Source of the DNA: Dipteris shenzhenensis
Lineage: Eukaryota > Polypodiophyta > Polypodiopsida > Gleicheniales
NCBI GenBank assembly: GCA_047967505.1
Contig: CM106538.1
Reading direction: 5' to 3' (one strand)
DNA: 64,000 bases
Under the pieces are notes generated by a model. That model saw only the letters and a program-made list of their open reading frames with translations, was not told where the DNA came from and ran no database searches. Positions within the stretch are counted from its first letter, which is position 1; each line of letters begins with the position of its first letter. Position numbers and translations under genes: made by a program. Positions 31,340 through 41,408 of this stretch are shown here, piece by piece.

Positions 31340-32065
31340 GAAGGAGGGGGGCTCATGGGCAAGGCTGGGGAAATCTTCCAAGTGGAGGTTGGGGATATAC
31401 TCCTTGTTGAGGGTAAGCATCTAAGGGAGGACCATACATTTGAGGTGGAGGCAGTGGATACATCCCTGATGAGGGGTGGGGGTATACCCCTGAGTTAGAC
31501 CCCCCAGGTTTTTCTTGCAAGAAATGAGGGGGTTGCAGAGGGATAATCATCTTCTTTGAAGCGAGGTCAGACTGAACTTTATCAAACTTTTGAGCAATCT
31601 CATGTGCTAGCACCATAGTTTCTAGATTCTCCCATTTAAACTTGAGGCAGAATTCGTCACTTGCTCCTGCTACAAGGTAGCCCAGCACATGTTGAGTCAT
31701 TCCAGCTTGAAATCCGGCATTGTCCTCCTGCATGGCAATTAAATGGTCCAGAAGCACGACCGCTCAATCCACATATCGACGTGCCATCTCACCTACTGAT
31801 TGCTTCAAGTTTGCCACCTACAGGTACACATTCTCCGGCTCCTCTTGTTTGTCGAAATACTCAATCATCGCGGCTAGCTTTGGCGAATGTCGTCGGCCTG
31901 CTTCTCATACCACACTTGAGCCAAACCCTCTAGAAATGTGGGAAGAACCAACAGCCATCTATCTTCAATAAGAAAGTTGAGAGAAACACAATGGCGCTTG
32001 AAGGCCACAAGATACTCATTTGGATTTTCTTCAATCCATCCATAGAACATGGGAATGTCAGCCAT
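31340..32065 (-). pseudogene. element M: gag
   Basis: The gag starts MADIPMFYGW at 32065 (ENPNEYLVAFKRHCVSLNFL, LEGLAQVWYEKQADD). After a small deletion and frame break near 31880 it resumes, and frame 31353-31757 covers LDHLIAMQEDNAGF, HVLGYLVAGASDEF, LETMVLAHEIAQKFDKV and a proline-rich tail. That frame ends at PQPCP then TGA, at the same position as in copies A and P, with homology (APLLPSPPAPP) continuing in frame behind the stop. Confidence 0.8.
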
Positions 32066-32329
32066 GCTTGGAAATGGAAAAGAGAGAGACGAAATGAGGC
32101 TTATCTATGGGCAAACAATGGAAAGAGATAGCTTGAACTGAAAATCAGGTGAAGATACATCCACAAAGCACACATAGGCAGGGTAGGGTCTGACTGGTGT
32201 ATTGTGAAATACTACACGGGAAGAATCTTCAGCATAGAATAGCTCATAGACAATCTTAAAAGGACAAACCCTCATGATATCGCATCCATCTTTACAAGCG
32301 AGGGTTAGAGACATGGTGCTGCATGAGGT

Positions 32330-32658
32330 TGTTCATCAAGGCAAACAAGAATGCCAAGACAAATGTCAACAATTGGAGAGCTTGCACATCACCTTCAGCT
32401 TCTTCCAGTTCTTGTAATTGCCATGCTATTTCTTCAACGGGTGTGCAGTCCGGCATCCTTCTTTTGAGCAATGTCCCTGAGGACCTTTCTGATGATCTTC
32501 CGAAGTCGATAAACTCGTATCAAATATGCCCAACACTTAGTCTCATGATGACCACAACCTTTGCATTCCTTACAAATGATCACCCTCCTTTGTGGCTTGC
32601 GGCTTTGTTGGGGTGGTGCTTCCACTCGCGTCATGCGTGATTGAAGTATAAGCATCAC
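32330..32658 (-). pseudogene. element M: accessory zinc knuckle, coiled coil and hydrophobic segment
   Basis: The frame 32434-32658 contains CKECKGCGHHETKC flanked by basic residues (KPQRRVII, RVYRLRKIIRKVLRD). It overlaps the end of the RNase H frame and is in the +1 frame to it. A further +1 frame reads VEEIAWQLQELEEAEGDV, then LLTFVLAFLFALMNNLMQ to a TAA near 32288. That gives a likely coiled coil followed by a hydrophobic stretch long enough for a membrane segment. The overall order RNase H, knuckle, coiled coil, hydrophobic tail is shared with copy A (tail less clear). Confidence 0.6.
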
Positions 32659-33030
32659 GTGCCAAGAAATCAGGAACTATATTTTGAGCTCGAGGGATAT
32701 GCTGAATTTTTACCTCTTCAAATTGTTGGCACAATTCCAATGCTTGTTGATGTCGTGGAACCAAGCCTTCGCTCTGCACCTTCCACCTTTCACTAACTTG
32801 TTCACACACGAGTTGAGAATCTCCTTGCACCTCAAGTTGCTTGATGTGATGCTCTTGTCCCTTTTGTAGCCCAAAAATTAGTGCCAAGTACTCAACTTGG
32901 TTCAAGTACTCACAGGTGTAGACTTGCTATAGCAATACACCTCACCCCCTAGTGAAGTGAGCTTACACCCACACCAGCAGCCTTCGTCGAAGGTTTGTAT
33001 GCTCCGTCAAATTGAAGTAGCCAAGATGTC
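32560..33030 (-). pseudogene. element M: accessory RNase H upstream of gag
   Basis: The longest frame is 32570-32905, opening MNQVEYLALIFGLQKGQ; the domain itself begins near 33020 (WLLQFDGAYKPSTKAAG-type sequence), separated by a frame break. Catalytic acids visible are D of FDGA, E of QVEY, D of GDSQLVCEQ and D of VPDFLARD. The motif IQHIPRAQN precedes the last one. This is the RVT_3-type RNase H fold with all four acidic positions present in sequence. It sits between the unknown 5' domain and gag, an unusual place for an RNase H. Confidence 0.8.
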
Positions 33031-33031
33031 A

Positions 33032-33740
33032 TCACACCAAGACCAAAATCCAAACATCCCAAGCTTCTCGATAATCCAAGATAGGTAGAAGGAGAGGGTG
33101 GGGAGAATTCAACATTTGAGCAAGACGTTTAGCACCAAATAAACTTGCAATCCTTTGTTGATAGTTTATCTTTAGACAAAAAAGAATTACAACTTGAAGC
33201 TCAAAATGAGGCACAAAGGGTTGATTAGGTACAAAGGGATTCCTTGGTTGAAACATTACAAGCTCTAGAAACCTTTGTAGTGAGATCGAGAAGAAATCAT
33301 TCAAGACGAGCTTATCCACTGGAATTAATAAGCAGATGTGCCAAATCTCCCCCAAGCTTGGAGAACATCCCACCCTTCGAAGAATGTCATCCTTTTAATT
33401 ACCTCCGATGCAACAAGTAGCTCGATCACCGCATAATGAGTAGAAGTGAAATCAAATTCCTCCCAATATATCACCAATTCTTCACCTTGAATCAACCACG
33501 GTGTATCATTCCACCCATCGTCTCCTTCAACAATGCACTAGACAATCAGCCGTTGAAGGTTGACATGAAGATCAAGAAAGAGATCTCGCCAATTGGTAGC
33601 CGTAATGAGCAGAGGACCAAGCACCAAATCCTTGAACTCATCGAGAAGTGACATAAATATCCACCCTCCTCATGTGGCGTGTGTCCAAGGAGTGAACTTG
33701 AAAAACTTCTAAATTGGCGATCTAGTAGGAGATGTGAATA
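33032..33740 (-). pseudogene. element M: unknown 5' ORF
   Basis: This is the best preserved version of the 5'-most coding stretch. Minus-strand frames read LVLGPLLITATNWRDLFLD, then WNDTPWLIQGEEL and VIELLVASEVIKRMTF, then (33032-33373) GEIWHICLLIPVDKLVLNDF, FSISLQRFLELVMF, FELQVVILFCLKINYQQ and LNSPHPLLLPILDY. It stops just before the RNase H. Length of the whole would be about 200 residues. It is rich in hydrophobic and aromatic residues. I do not recognise the family. It follows the leader and lies about 300 bases from M's break at 34083. Confidence 0.5.
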
Positions 33741-33861
33741 GAGCACATGAAATGAAATACTTTTGCTTTTTACAACAAGAGGAAACTCCCCACGGTTAGA
33801 GAGTTACAGTTCCCGAGATTTCAATATATAAGCAAAATCATTACATTGTCATCACTTCCTA

Positions 33862-33945
33862 TTTGCTAGCCCATTGATAAGTCTTTCTTTTGTGAATGGG
33901 GAGGTCTTGCATTCGATTCCCACTGCTTAATAAAAGGAGAGGAGA
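33862..33945 (+). repeat. tRNA/SINE-like segment in the leader of element M
   Basis: A-box-like tagcccattga (33867) and B-box-like cattcgattcc (33910-33920) with a following aaaaggagaggagaag tail, antisense to M. Same segment as in A and P. Confidence 0.45.
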
Positions 33946-34083
33946 AGAGAAAGAGAAGAAGATAATAGAGATAGAGGAGAGGGGCACGATGTGAGGATTT
34001 GTTATAGTTTTGCAGAAGCTCAGAAAATCTGTTGTGACCAGAAGACACGATATGTCAGTGACCACAAGATGTGCGACACACAC

Positions 34084-35064
34084 TGTTATGGATAAATTTG
34101 TCTAAGGAAAAAGGCATAGATTTGTGTGTGTGTTTGTATGTGTGGCAATAGTATAATAAAATATGGTGTGCATAGGCCCTAGGGTTGAGGTGGCAGGGCA
34201 TGACCATGTGCCACCCTTCCACGTAAGAGGACCCATAAGGTGTGTTGTACATAATCCATGGTAGTAATATTATAAAATGCAAGGTGGCATGGTTCCTCCA
34301 TGTGCCACCCCTCCACCTAGGCGGTCCCATGCCTGCATTTATTGAGATATGGCCTAAAGTCCATGAGAGAAGTAATATAAAATAGGTGGAGATGGATATT
34401 ATATTGGATTATTCCCTCCATGTAGGATAGGCCCATGTGGGGGGGGTATAGATAGTCTAAGGATGCAAGTTAAATAATGGGGAAAATAGGATGAGATGGC
34501 AAGATTCCTTGTGCCAACCCTCCAGGAACGTATTATAAAATTGGGAAGAGACCAAGGGAGTATCATAGACTTGAGATATGGGACTTGATTTATGTGGAAA
34601 AATGAGGCAAAGGGTTGTCGCACACAATTGAGAGTGCGTAACCGCCTAGCCCACATGGGAGACTTTTCCACACACACCATGCATGTGGGAGGATGCATTT
34701 ATTGGGAGAGACCCCCTCTCTTGGCTATAAAAGGAGGGGGCTATTCCTTGATGGGACACGCTCATTCTTGTAAAGCCACCTAGCTAGTACTTTGATTTTC
34801 CCTTTCCCTTCCTTTCAAATAAAGCATGGCCCTCTTCCCTTGATGTCTCCATCTTTACATTCCTCCTCCCATTATGTACATGCTTCTCTTCCCCCTCTCC
34901 CTTCCCCCTTGTGCCATAGTCTCCCTTTTCATTCCCTCCCCTTCTAATCCCTTTTCCCCTCCCATGATAACGTTTCGCCCTCACGTTCTCCTTTCGTCTA
35001 TGGCCCTTGAGCGTCGCCATGCTTAGTGTTTAGCCTCTTGTCCTGATTTCTTTTCTAGGTAACA
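34084..35064 (+). repeat. 5' LTR of element P
   Basis: 981 bases, TGTTATGG...GGTAACA. A TATA box (tataaaag) is at 34726-34733 and an AATAAA polyadenylation signal at 34818-34823, about 90 bases apart, which places the R region between them. The following aaattagtgtggctgctggg may be the primer-binding region: copies A and M have ttggtgtggct at the same place. Confidence 0.85.
34726..34733 (+). promoter_or_regulatory. TATA box in the LTR of element P
   Basis: The word tataaaag in ggctataaaaggaggggg is kept in every LTR copy of the family (for example 42054-42061 plus, and on the minus strand near 43045 and 27307). Confidence 0.6.
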
Positions 35065-35889
35065 AAATTAGTGTGGCTGCTGGGATTGAAATCTCCACGG
35101 CTAGTGGCATAAAATTCATTTCTCCTATGACTGGGTGTGATTCTACGACACCTTTCATCTACAGTTCTCAATTTTTGCACCTCCAATCCGCTTCTGGTCG
35201 CAGTTTTTGCGCATCTGTGCATCCCTACTTCTGCACCTCTAGTCTGCCTGCAGTTCCGATGCATCTTCTAGTTGGCAAATCTTCTGGTCGTATCGGTCAC
35301 ATCTACAAAACTGTAACATTTGCGCTTCCTCTGGGGTCCTGTGCGTGCATTCGCACGTCTCCTGGGTGCACCCGCTCATCCCTTTGTCACAACTGGCACA
35401 TTTACGCATGTGTCGCACATCTTTTGGCCATGGACAGATCGTGTCTCCTGGTCACGATAGATTTTTTGAGCTTCTGCAAAACTGTAGTAGATCCTCACAT
35501 TGTGCTCCTCTCCTCTATCTCTATCTTCTTCTCCTTCTCCTACAAAACTATAACAGATCCTCACATCGCGCTCCTCTCCTCTCCTCTATCTCTATCTTCT
35601 TCTCCTTCTCTGCTCTTCTTCTCTCCTTTTATTAAGGAGTGGGAATTGAACCCAGGACCTCCCCATTCACAAAAGAAAGACTTATCAATGGGCCAGCAAG
35701 TAGGAAGAATGAAAATGTAATGATTTTTGCTTATATATTGAAATCTCGGGAACTGTAACTCTCTAACCGTGGGAGCTTCCTCTTGCTGTAAAAAGCAAAA
35801 GTATTTCATTTCATGTGCTCTATTCACATCTCCTACTAGATTGCTGATTCGGAACTTTTTCAAGTTCACTCCTTGGATGCATGTCACAC
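35065..35889 (+). other. leader of element P
   Basis: A non-coding leader of about 0.8 kb. It begins with the putative primer-binding region, has tandem-like agatcctcacat-cgctcctctcc repeats near 35490-35600, and carries the antisense tRNA/SINE-like segment (B box 35642-35653, A box 35685-35696 on the minus strand). The frame 35073-35720 is open through the leader but reads a low-complexity sequence and has no counterpart of equal length in the other copies, so I do not call it a gene. Confidence 0.55.
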
Positions 35890-36530
35890 GAGGAGGGTGG
35901 ATATTTATGTCACTTCTCGACGAGTTCAAGGATTTGGTGCTTGGTCCTCCGCTCATTATGGCTACCAATTGGTGAGATCTCTTTCTTGATCTTCATGTCG
36001 ACTTTCAACGACTGATTGTCCAATGCATTGTTCAAGGAGACGACGGGTGGAATGATACACCGTGGTTGATTCAAGGTGAAGAACTGGTGATACACTGGGA
36101 GGACTTTGATTTCACTTCTACTCATTGTGTGGTGATCGAGCTACTTGCTACATCGGAGGTAATTAAAAGGGTGACATTCTTCAAAGGGTGGGATGTTCCC
36201 CAAGCTTAGGGGGAGACTTGGCACATCTGCGTAGTATTAATTCCAGTGGATAAGCTCATCTTAAATGATTTCTTCTCGATCTTGCTACAAAGGTTTCTAG
36301 AGCTTGGCTATGGTTGGTAATGCTTTGACCAAGGAATCCCTTTGTACCTAATCAACCCTTTATGCCTCATTTTGAGCTTCAAGTTGTAATTCTTTTTTGT
36401 CTAAAGATAAACTATCAACAAAGGATTGCAAGTTTATTTGGTGTTGAACGTCTTGCTCAAGTGTTGAATTCTCCCCACCCTCTCCTTTTACCTATCTTGG
36501 ATTACTGAGAAACTTGGGATGTTCGGATTT
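35890..36530 (+). pseudogene. element P: unknown 5' ORF
   Basis: Plus-strand sequence reads MSLLDEFKDLVLGPP near 35909, then after a TGA LFLDLHVDFQRLIVQCIVQG, WNDTPWLIQGEELVIHWED, VIELLATSEVIKRVTFF, then after a TAG GETWHICVVLIP and DKLILNDFFS. It matches M (33032-33740) and A (15120-15545). It ends just before the RNase H. I do not recognise the domain; kept in three copies, it is part of the element's own coding capacity. Confidence 0.55.
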
Positions 36531-36539
36531 TGGTCTTGG

Positions 36540-37010
36540 TGTGATGACACCTTGGCTACTTCAATTCGATGGAGCATACAAACCTTCGACCAATGCTGTT
36601 GGTGTGGGTGTGAAGCTCACTTCACGAGGGGGTGAGGTGTATTGTTATAGCAAGTCTACACATGTCAGTACTTGCAACCAAGCTGAGTACTCAGCACTCA
36701 TTTTTGAGATACAAAAGGTGTAAGAACATTACGTCAAGCAACTTGAGGTGCAAGGAGATTCTCAACTCGTGTGTGAACAAGTTAGTGGAAGGTGGAAGGT
36801 ACGGAGCGAAGGCTTGGTTCCACAAAAATCAACAAGCATTGGAACTGTGCCAACAATTTGAAGAGGTAAAAATTCAGCATATCCCTTGAGCTAAAAATAT
36901 AGTTGCCGATTTCTTGGCACGTGAAGCTTGTACTTCAATCATGCATGACGCGAGTGGAGGCACCACCCCAACAAAGCCGCAAGCCACAAAGGAGGGTGAT
37001 CATTTGTAAG
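36540..37010 (+). pseudogene. element P: accessory RNase H upstream of gag
   Basis: Frame from about 36542: WLLQFDGAYKPSTNAVGVG, GGEVYCYSKSTH, CNQAEYSALIFEIQ, then a TAA (36721), then QLEVQGDSQLVCEQVSG, a frame slip, and IVADFLAREA near 36900. The four catalytic acids (D in DGA, E in AEY, D in GDS, D in ADF) are all present. The family is the RVT_3-type RNase H, which cuts RNA in RNA-DNA hybrids. Here it precedes gag, separate from the pol RNase H. Confidence 0.8.
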
Positions 37011-37148
37011 GAATGCAAAGGTTGTGGTCATCATGAAACTAAGTGTTGGGCATATTTGATACAAGTTTACCGACTTCGAAACATCATCAGAAAGGTCCTT
37101 AAGGACATTGCTCAAAAGAAGGATGCCAGACTGCATGGAAGAAGCTGA
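36900..37148 (+). pseudogene. element P: accessory zinc knuckle
   Basis: The +1 frame relative to the RNase H end reads VEAPPQQSRKPQRRVIICKE, then the CKECKGCGHHETKC knuckle (37008-37049) and LIQVYRLRNIIRKVLKDIAQ. The frame is bounded upstream by a TAG just before 36903 and overlaps the RNase H frame for about 110 bases. In P the following coiled-coil segment has a deletion. Nucleic-acid binding is likely from the motif. Confidence 0.65.
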
Positions 37149-37478
37149 AGGTGATGTGCAAGCTCTCCAACTGTTGACATTTGTCATGGCATTCTTGTTT
37201 GCCTTGATGAACAACCTCATGCAACGCTATGTCTCTAAACCTCGCTTGTAAACATGGATGTGATATCATGAGGGTCGGTCCTTTTAAGATTGTTTATGAG
37301 CTATTCTATGCTGAAGATTCTTCCTGTGTAGTATTTCACAATACACCAGTCACACCCTACCCTGCCTATGTGTGCTTTGTGGATGTATCTTTACCTAATT
37401 TTTAGTTCAAGCTACATCTTTCCATTGTTTGCCCATAGATAAGCCTCATTTTGTCTCTCTCTTTTCCATTTTCCAAGC

Positions 37479-38195
37479 ATGGCTGGCATTCCCGTGTTCT
37501 GTGGATGGGTTGAAGAAAATCCAAATGAGTATCTTGTGGCCTTCAAGTGCTGTTGTGTTTCTCTCAACTTTCTTACTGAAGGTAGATAGTTGCTGGTTCT
37601 TCCCACATTCCTAGAGGGTTTGGCTCAAGTGTGGTATGAGAAGCAGGCCGACGACATTCGCCAAAGCTAGCCGCAATGATTGAGTATTTCGACAAAGAAG
37701 AGGAGTCGGAGAATGTGTACCTGCAGGTGGCAAACTTGAAGCAGTTAGAAGGTGAGACAGCACGTCAATATGTGGATCAAGCAGCCATGCTCCTGGACCC
37801 GTTTAATTGCCATGCAGGAGGACAATGCCGGATTTTGTCGAGATGGAATGACTCAGCATGTGCTGGGCTACCTTGTAGCAGGACCAAGTGACGAATACAA
37901 CCTCAAGCTTAAATGGGAGAATCTAGAAACTATGGTGCTAGCACATGAGATTGCTCAAAAGTTTGATAAAGTTAAGTCTGATCCCGCTTCAAAGAAGACG
38001 ATTTTCCCTCTGCAACCCCCTCAATTCTTGCAACAACAACTTGGGGGGTCTAACTCAGGGGCATACCCTCACCCCTCATCAGGGATGTATCCACCACCTC
38101 TACCTCAAATGTATGGTCCTCCCTTAGATGCCTACCCTCAACAAGAAGTATATCCTCAACCTCCGCCTGGAAGATTTCCCCAGCCTCGCCCATGA
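37479..38195 (+). pseudogene. element P: gag
   Basis: The gag starts MAGIPVFCGWVEENPNEYLV at 37479. It has a stop after NFLTEGR (37588) and a junction with missing bases near 37670, then continues through MIEYFDKEEESENVYLQ and, one frame over, MTQHVLGYLVAGPSDEYNLK, HEIAQKFDKV and a proline-rich tail (LPQMYGPPLDAYPQQ). It ends PQPRP TGA at 38193-38195, with homologous sequence continuing in frame behind the stop. The tail of proline and glutamine before the nucleocapsid knuckle is a trait of this family. Confidence 0.8.
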
Positions 38196-39366
38196 GCCCC
38201 CCTCCTTCCTACTCCCCCGGCCCTTCCTGCTAAAGAACCCGGAGTCAATGACCTAGCCAATGCCTTGAATGATCTTCGGCTTGAGATGGTGGGCATAAGA
38301 AATCAAGCCAATCGTCCTCCAAGAGAACGTGCCAATGTTGTGTGCTACGAGTGCCACTAGAAGGGTCATTATCGCACGGAATGTCCCAATATTCCAAGGG
38401 TGAATCTTCTAAGTAAATTTGGCACTGAGGATTCTGATGTAGAGATCCTTGACCTCAGGAAAAGAAGTCATACCACCTCGGACCCCTCTCCAAATCATGG
38501 ACCGGGCCACCCCAGGAAGAAGGTGGGTGTCCTTCTCAGAGCCCTCAGATGATAAGATGGCAGACCCACCAACAGAGAAGACTAAAAGATCTCGCAAGAG
38601 TAAGTGGTCGCCCTCAGATTTTCCCATCAGCTCAGGGCAAGAGGATTATTCAATCATTCAAGACCTTGCTCATCAGTCTTTGAGCATCACGCTCCCTCAA
38701 CTAATAGCATTAAGCCCTAAGGTGAGATGTGAGCTCCAGCAAGGGCTCTCAACAAGGAGGAGCAAGAAAAAGGGAAAGGTACGAGAGGTTTCTTCTATCT
38801 CTGAAGAAATTGATCGGCACCCACATACAGTAGATGTCATCATAGATAATCGCCGTGTCAAAAGTGTGTGTCAATTGGGGAGCTGCATGTAATATCATGG
38901 TGCCCCGAATCATGAAGAAATTGATTTGAAATGCACAAGGCGTTCCTCCACTCGAATCAAGGTAGCAGATGGTCGATTACTCGCCACCCTAGGAGTCATT
39001 GAGGATCTGCCCATCACTGTCAATGGGTTGACCACCACTGTCAATTTCTATGTAGTGGACATCGAAGATATAGGCAGGAGTTACCCAGCCATACCCGAGA
39101 GACCATGGTTGAGAAAGAGTGATGCTATCAGCTATTGGAAGACAGGACACATGTCTTTTGGTGCTTCTAAGGAGAAGATCCTGGTGCAACTAAGTGCCAC
39201 GAAACCAAAAGAAGAAGAGGAGCAAGACAGTGATAATCTCTCATCCTCGGTGTCTGAATCAATGGAAGGATCAGATAGGGGGGAGGAGTTCTTAGAGGAG
39301 GAAGTTTACATGATGGGGGTGTCTCCGACCCTGCCACCTGTAGAAAAGGTAACAGCTAGTCCTTAA
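38196..39366 (+). pseudogene. element P: nucleocapsid knuckle, linker and aspartic protease
   Basis: The knuckle CYECH*KGHYRTEC (38343-38384) has one stop in place of Q. A basic linker (KRSRKSKWSPSDF) follows, then DVIIDNRRVKSVCQ near 38840, where the active-site segment (CVDGGAACNIM in copy A) is damaged by a frameshift and a changed D. The protease body is in the frame 38926-39366: IKVADGRLLATLGVIEDLP, NFYVVDIEDI, and an acidic linker (KPKEEEEQDSDN). Protease would cut the Gag-Pol polyprotein; this copy cannot. Confidence 0.75.
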
Positions 39367-39378
39367 CAGCTTGAATCT

Positions 39379-39947
39379 ATGCTTTCCCCAGACCTCACTC
39401 CAATTGAGAAAGACGAGTTCCTAGAAATGTTCAAAGATTTCCCTGACCTCTTCGCAACTAGCTACCGCCACCTTCGCCATGTGACTGCCATAGAGCACAA
39501 GATAGAGTTGAAGCCTGATGCGAAGCCTATGGCTCAAAAGTATCGGAGGTTAGGGCCCCTTCAAACCAATGCTTTGCGCTCAAAGTTGTAGAAACTTATA
39601 GAAGCTGGGTTTATTGTTCCGATTCACAATACTGAATGGGTTTCACCAGTGGTAGTCACCCTAAAGAAAAACAAGTGGTGGGTCTGCATCGACTATAAGA
39701 AACTCAATGCAACCACCAAGAGGGACTATCATCCTCTTCCCTTTCAAGACCTCATTCTTGAGAAGGTAAGTGGTCATGAGATGTATACTTTCTGTGATGG
39801 TTACTTCGGGTTTTATCAAATTAGAATTGCTGAGGAGGATGTGCTCAAAACCACATTTGCCACACCTTGGGGGACATTTGCATTCAAAGTAATGCCATTT
39901 GGCCTCACCAATGCTCCTACTACCTTTCAAAGATTTATGCAGATGGT
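39379..39947 (+). pseudogene. element P: reverse transcriptase, N-terminal half
   Basis: Landmarks are FLEMFKDFPDLFATSYRHL, HKIELKPDAKPMAQKYRRL, (stop) LIEAGFIVPIHNTEWVSPV, WWVCIDYKKLNATTKRDYH, YTFCDGYFGFYQIRIAEED, WGTFAFKVMPFGLTNAP and FQRFMQMV. The sequence then leaves RT abruptly, before the catalytic xxDD box. It is otherwise almost identical to M over the shared part. Confidence 0.85.
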
Positions 39948-40328
39948 GGGCAATTTGGGCCTATCAGCGCATCCAATAAGGACCGCAATGCATCCAAATG
40001 GCCTATAAATCATCCACTGCAAACCAATGCACACCACGAATGAGCGCACACTGCTCAAAACACTGCTCAAACTGCAACCAGAGTGATCTGCATAAGGTAT
40101 GCTCAAGAAATCATAGTCCCACGGTAATGACCACTAGTGAATATAGAACTTGAGATGCCTCAAAACATGGGTGCCATTGCATAATTGGACTCAGCAAGAA
40201 AATCTGCAAATATCTCTCTTCTGCCAAAACTCCAAAATCCCAACCGATGAGTGAGAAATGGGAGTCAACACTTATCCACTGCCATGTGGCATAAATCTAA
40301 GGTTTCAAAACCTTAGAATGAAAATACA
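39948..40328. other. 380-bp foreign filler replacing mid-pol of element P
   Basis: Sequence between cagatggtg and agtgactatacag has no counterpart in M, where these two points are separated by about 0.9-1 kb of RT, RNase H remnant and integrase start. It contains no coding motif I can identify and no flanking repeat that I can see. Confidence 0.65.
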
Positions 40329-41340
40329 GTGACTATACAGATAAGAAGATTTTACATCCTGGGTACTATTGGCTGGCCTTGTTCAAGGATGTCACTCTGC
40401 ATTGCAAAACTTGTGAACCATGCCAATTCTTTGGTAGGAAGGATTTGCATCCTGGGCAACATCACCCAGTGATGTCCATCCATCCGTTTCAGAAGTGAGG
40501 AATAGATTTTGTCAGGTCCCTGCCCATGACTGCCTGCAAAAAGAAGTATCTTTTGGTAGCCACTCCGTATGTCACTAAGTGGGCTGAAGCTATTGCCCTC
40601 CCCATAGCAAATGGTAAGGCAGTTTCAAATTTCATATTTGAATGTATCTGCACAAGGTTTGGGACACCCATGGAAATAGTATCTGACAATGCGAGTCCAT
40701 TCTTAAATGAAGCAGTGGAGTTACTCATGGATCACATGGGTATTGATCATCACACTTCTAGCATCTATTATCCAGCATCCATGGGTCAAATGGAGTAGAC
40801 CAATGGCCTCCTTTGTAAAACCATGGGAAAAATGGCTACAGGGAACAGGAGCCAGTGGGATCAAAAGGTCACAGAAGCCATATGGGCTTACAACATCACT
40901 CATAAAATGTCTACAGATCACACTTTTTTTGAGTTAGTGTACGCTACTAAGGCCGTTTTACAACTAGAGATAGAGAATCCGGCTTTGAGATTGGTACAAG
41001 AACAGAGGATGACAGAAGATGAACATGTAGAGGCCCAGTTGGTGCAACTTGAGAAGCTAGATGAAACCCGATGCCTTGCCCTACATCAAACAGAGATTCA
41101 AAAGAAACGACAAAAGGCCCGCTTGGATGCTAAGATTCGCAAGGGATGGGAAAGACACTTTGCTGAGGGGGATATTGTGCTATGCTTTGATAATAGATTG
41201 GACCACCAAATGGATAAGAAGTTCCTTCCATTGTGGACCGGTCCATACAAAGTCATCAAGGAACGTAGCAATGGGTCTGTACAAGTTCGGGAGCTGCATG
41301 AGCCATATGGCAAGAAGGTGATCAACAAGCGTTAGCTTAA
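40329..41340 (+). pseudogene. element P: integrase
   Basis: Landmarks are YYWLALFKDVTLHCKTCEP (zinc region remnant), the core near 40500 (IDFVRSLPMTACKKKYLL; the first catalytic D kept, with a TGA just before), VATPYVTKWAEAIALP, GTPMEIVSDNASPFLNE (second D kept) and YYPASMGQME followed by TAG. The C-terminal part (40823-41335) reads WDQKVTEAIWAYNITHK, GWERHFAEGDIVLCF and LWTGPYKVIKERSNGSVQV. No chromodomain follows. Stops near 40498 and 40796 inactivate it. It would insert cDNA into host DNA. Confidence 0.8.
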
Positions 41341-41389
41341 GCCCTTCTTTGTGCGTGATGGACCCAGGCATGGAAATGATGTGCATTCC

Positions 41390-41408
41390 TTGCCTGGGGG
41401 TGGGAACT
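41390..41408 (+). promoter_or_regulatory. polypurine tract of element P
   Basis: The plus strand reads tgcctgggggtgggaac directly before TGTTATGG of the 3' LTR. Confidence 0.75.

Noticed and set aside
34399-35020. Frames inside the Ty3 LTRs that recur in every copy (about 60-100 residues)
   Set aside because: They recur only because the LTR recurs; they overlap TATA and AATAAA signals and are not like any protein.
35073-35720. 215-residue ORF in the leader of element P
   Set aside because: It has no equally open counterpart in M or A, overlaps the antisense tRNA-like segment, and encodes low-complexity S/L-rich sequence.
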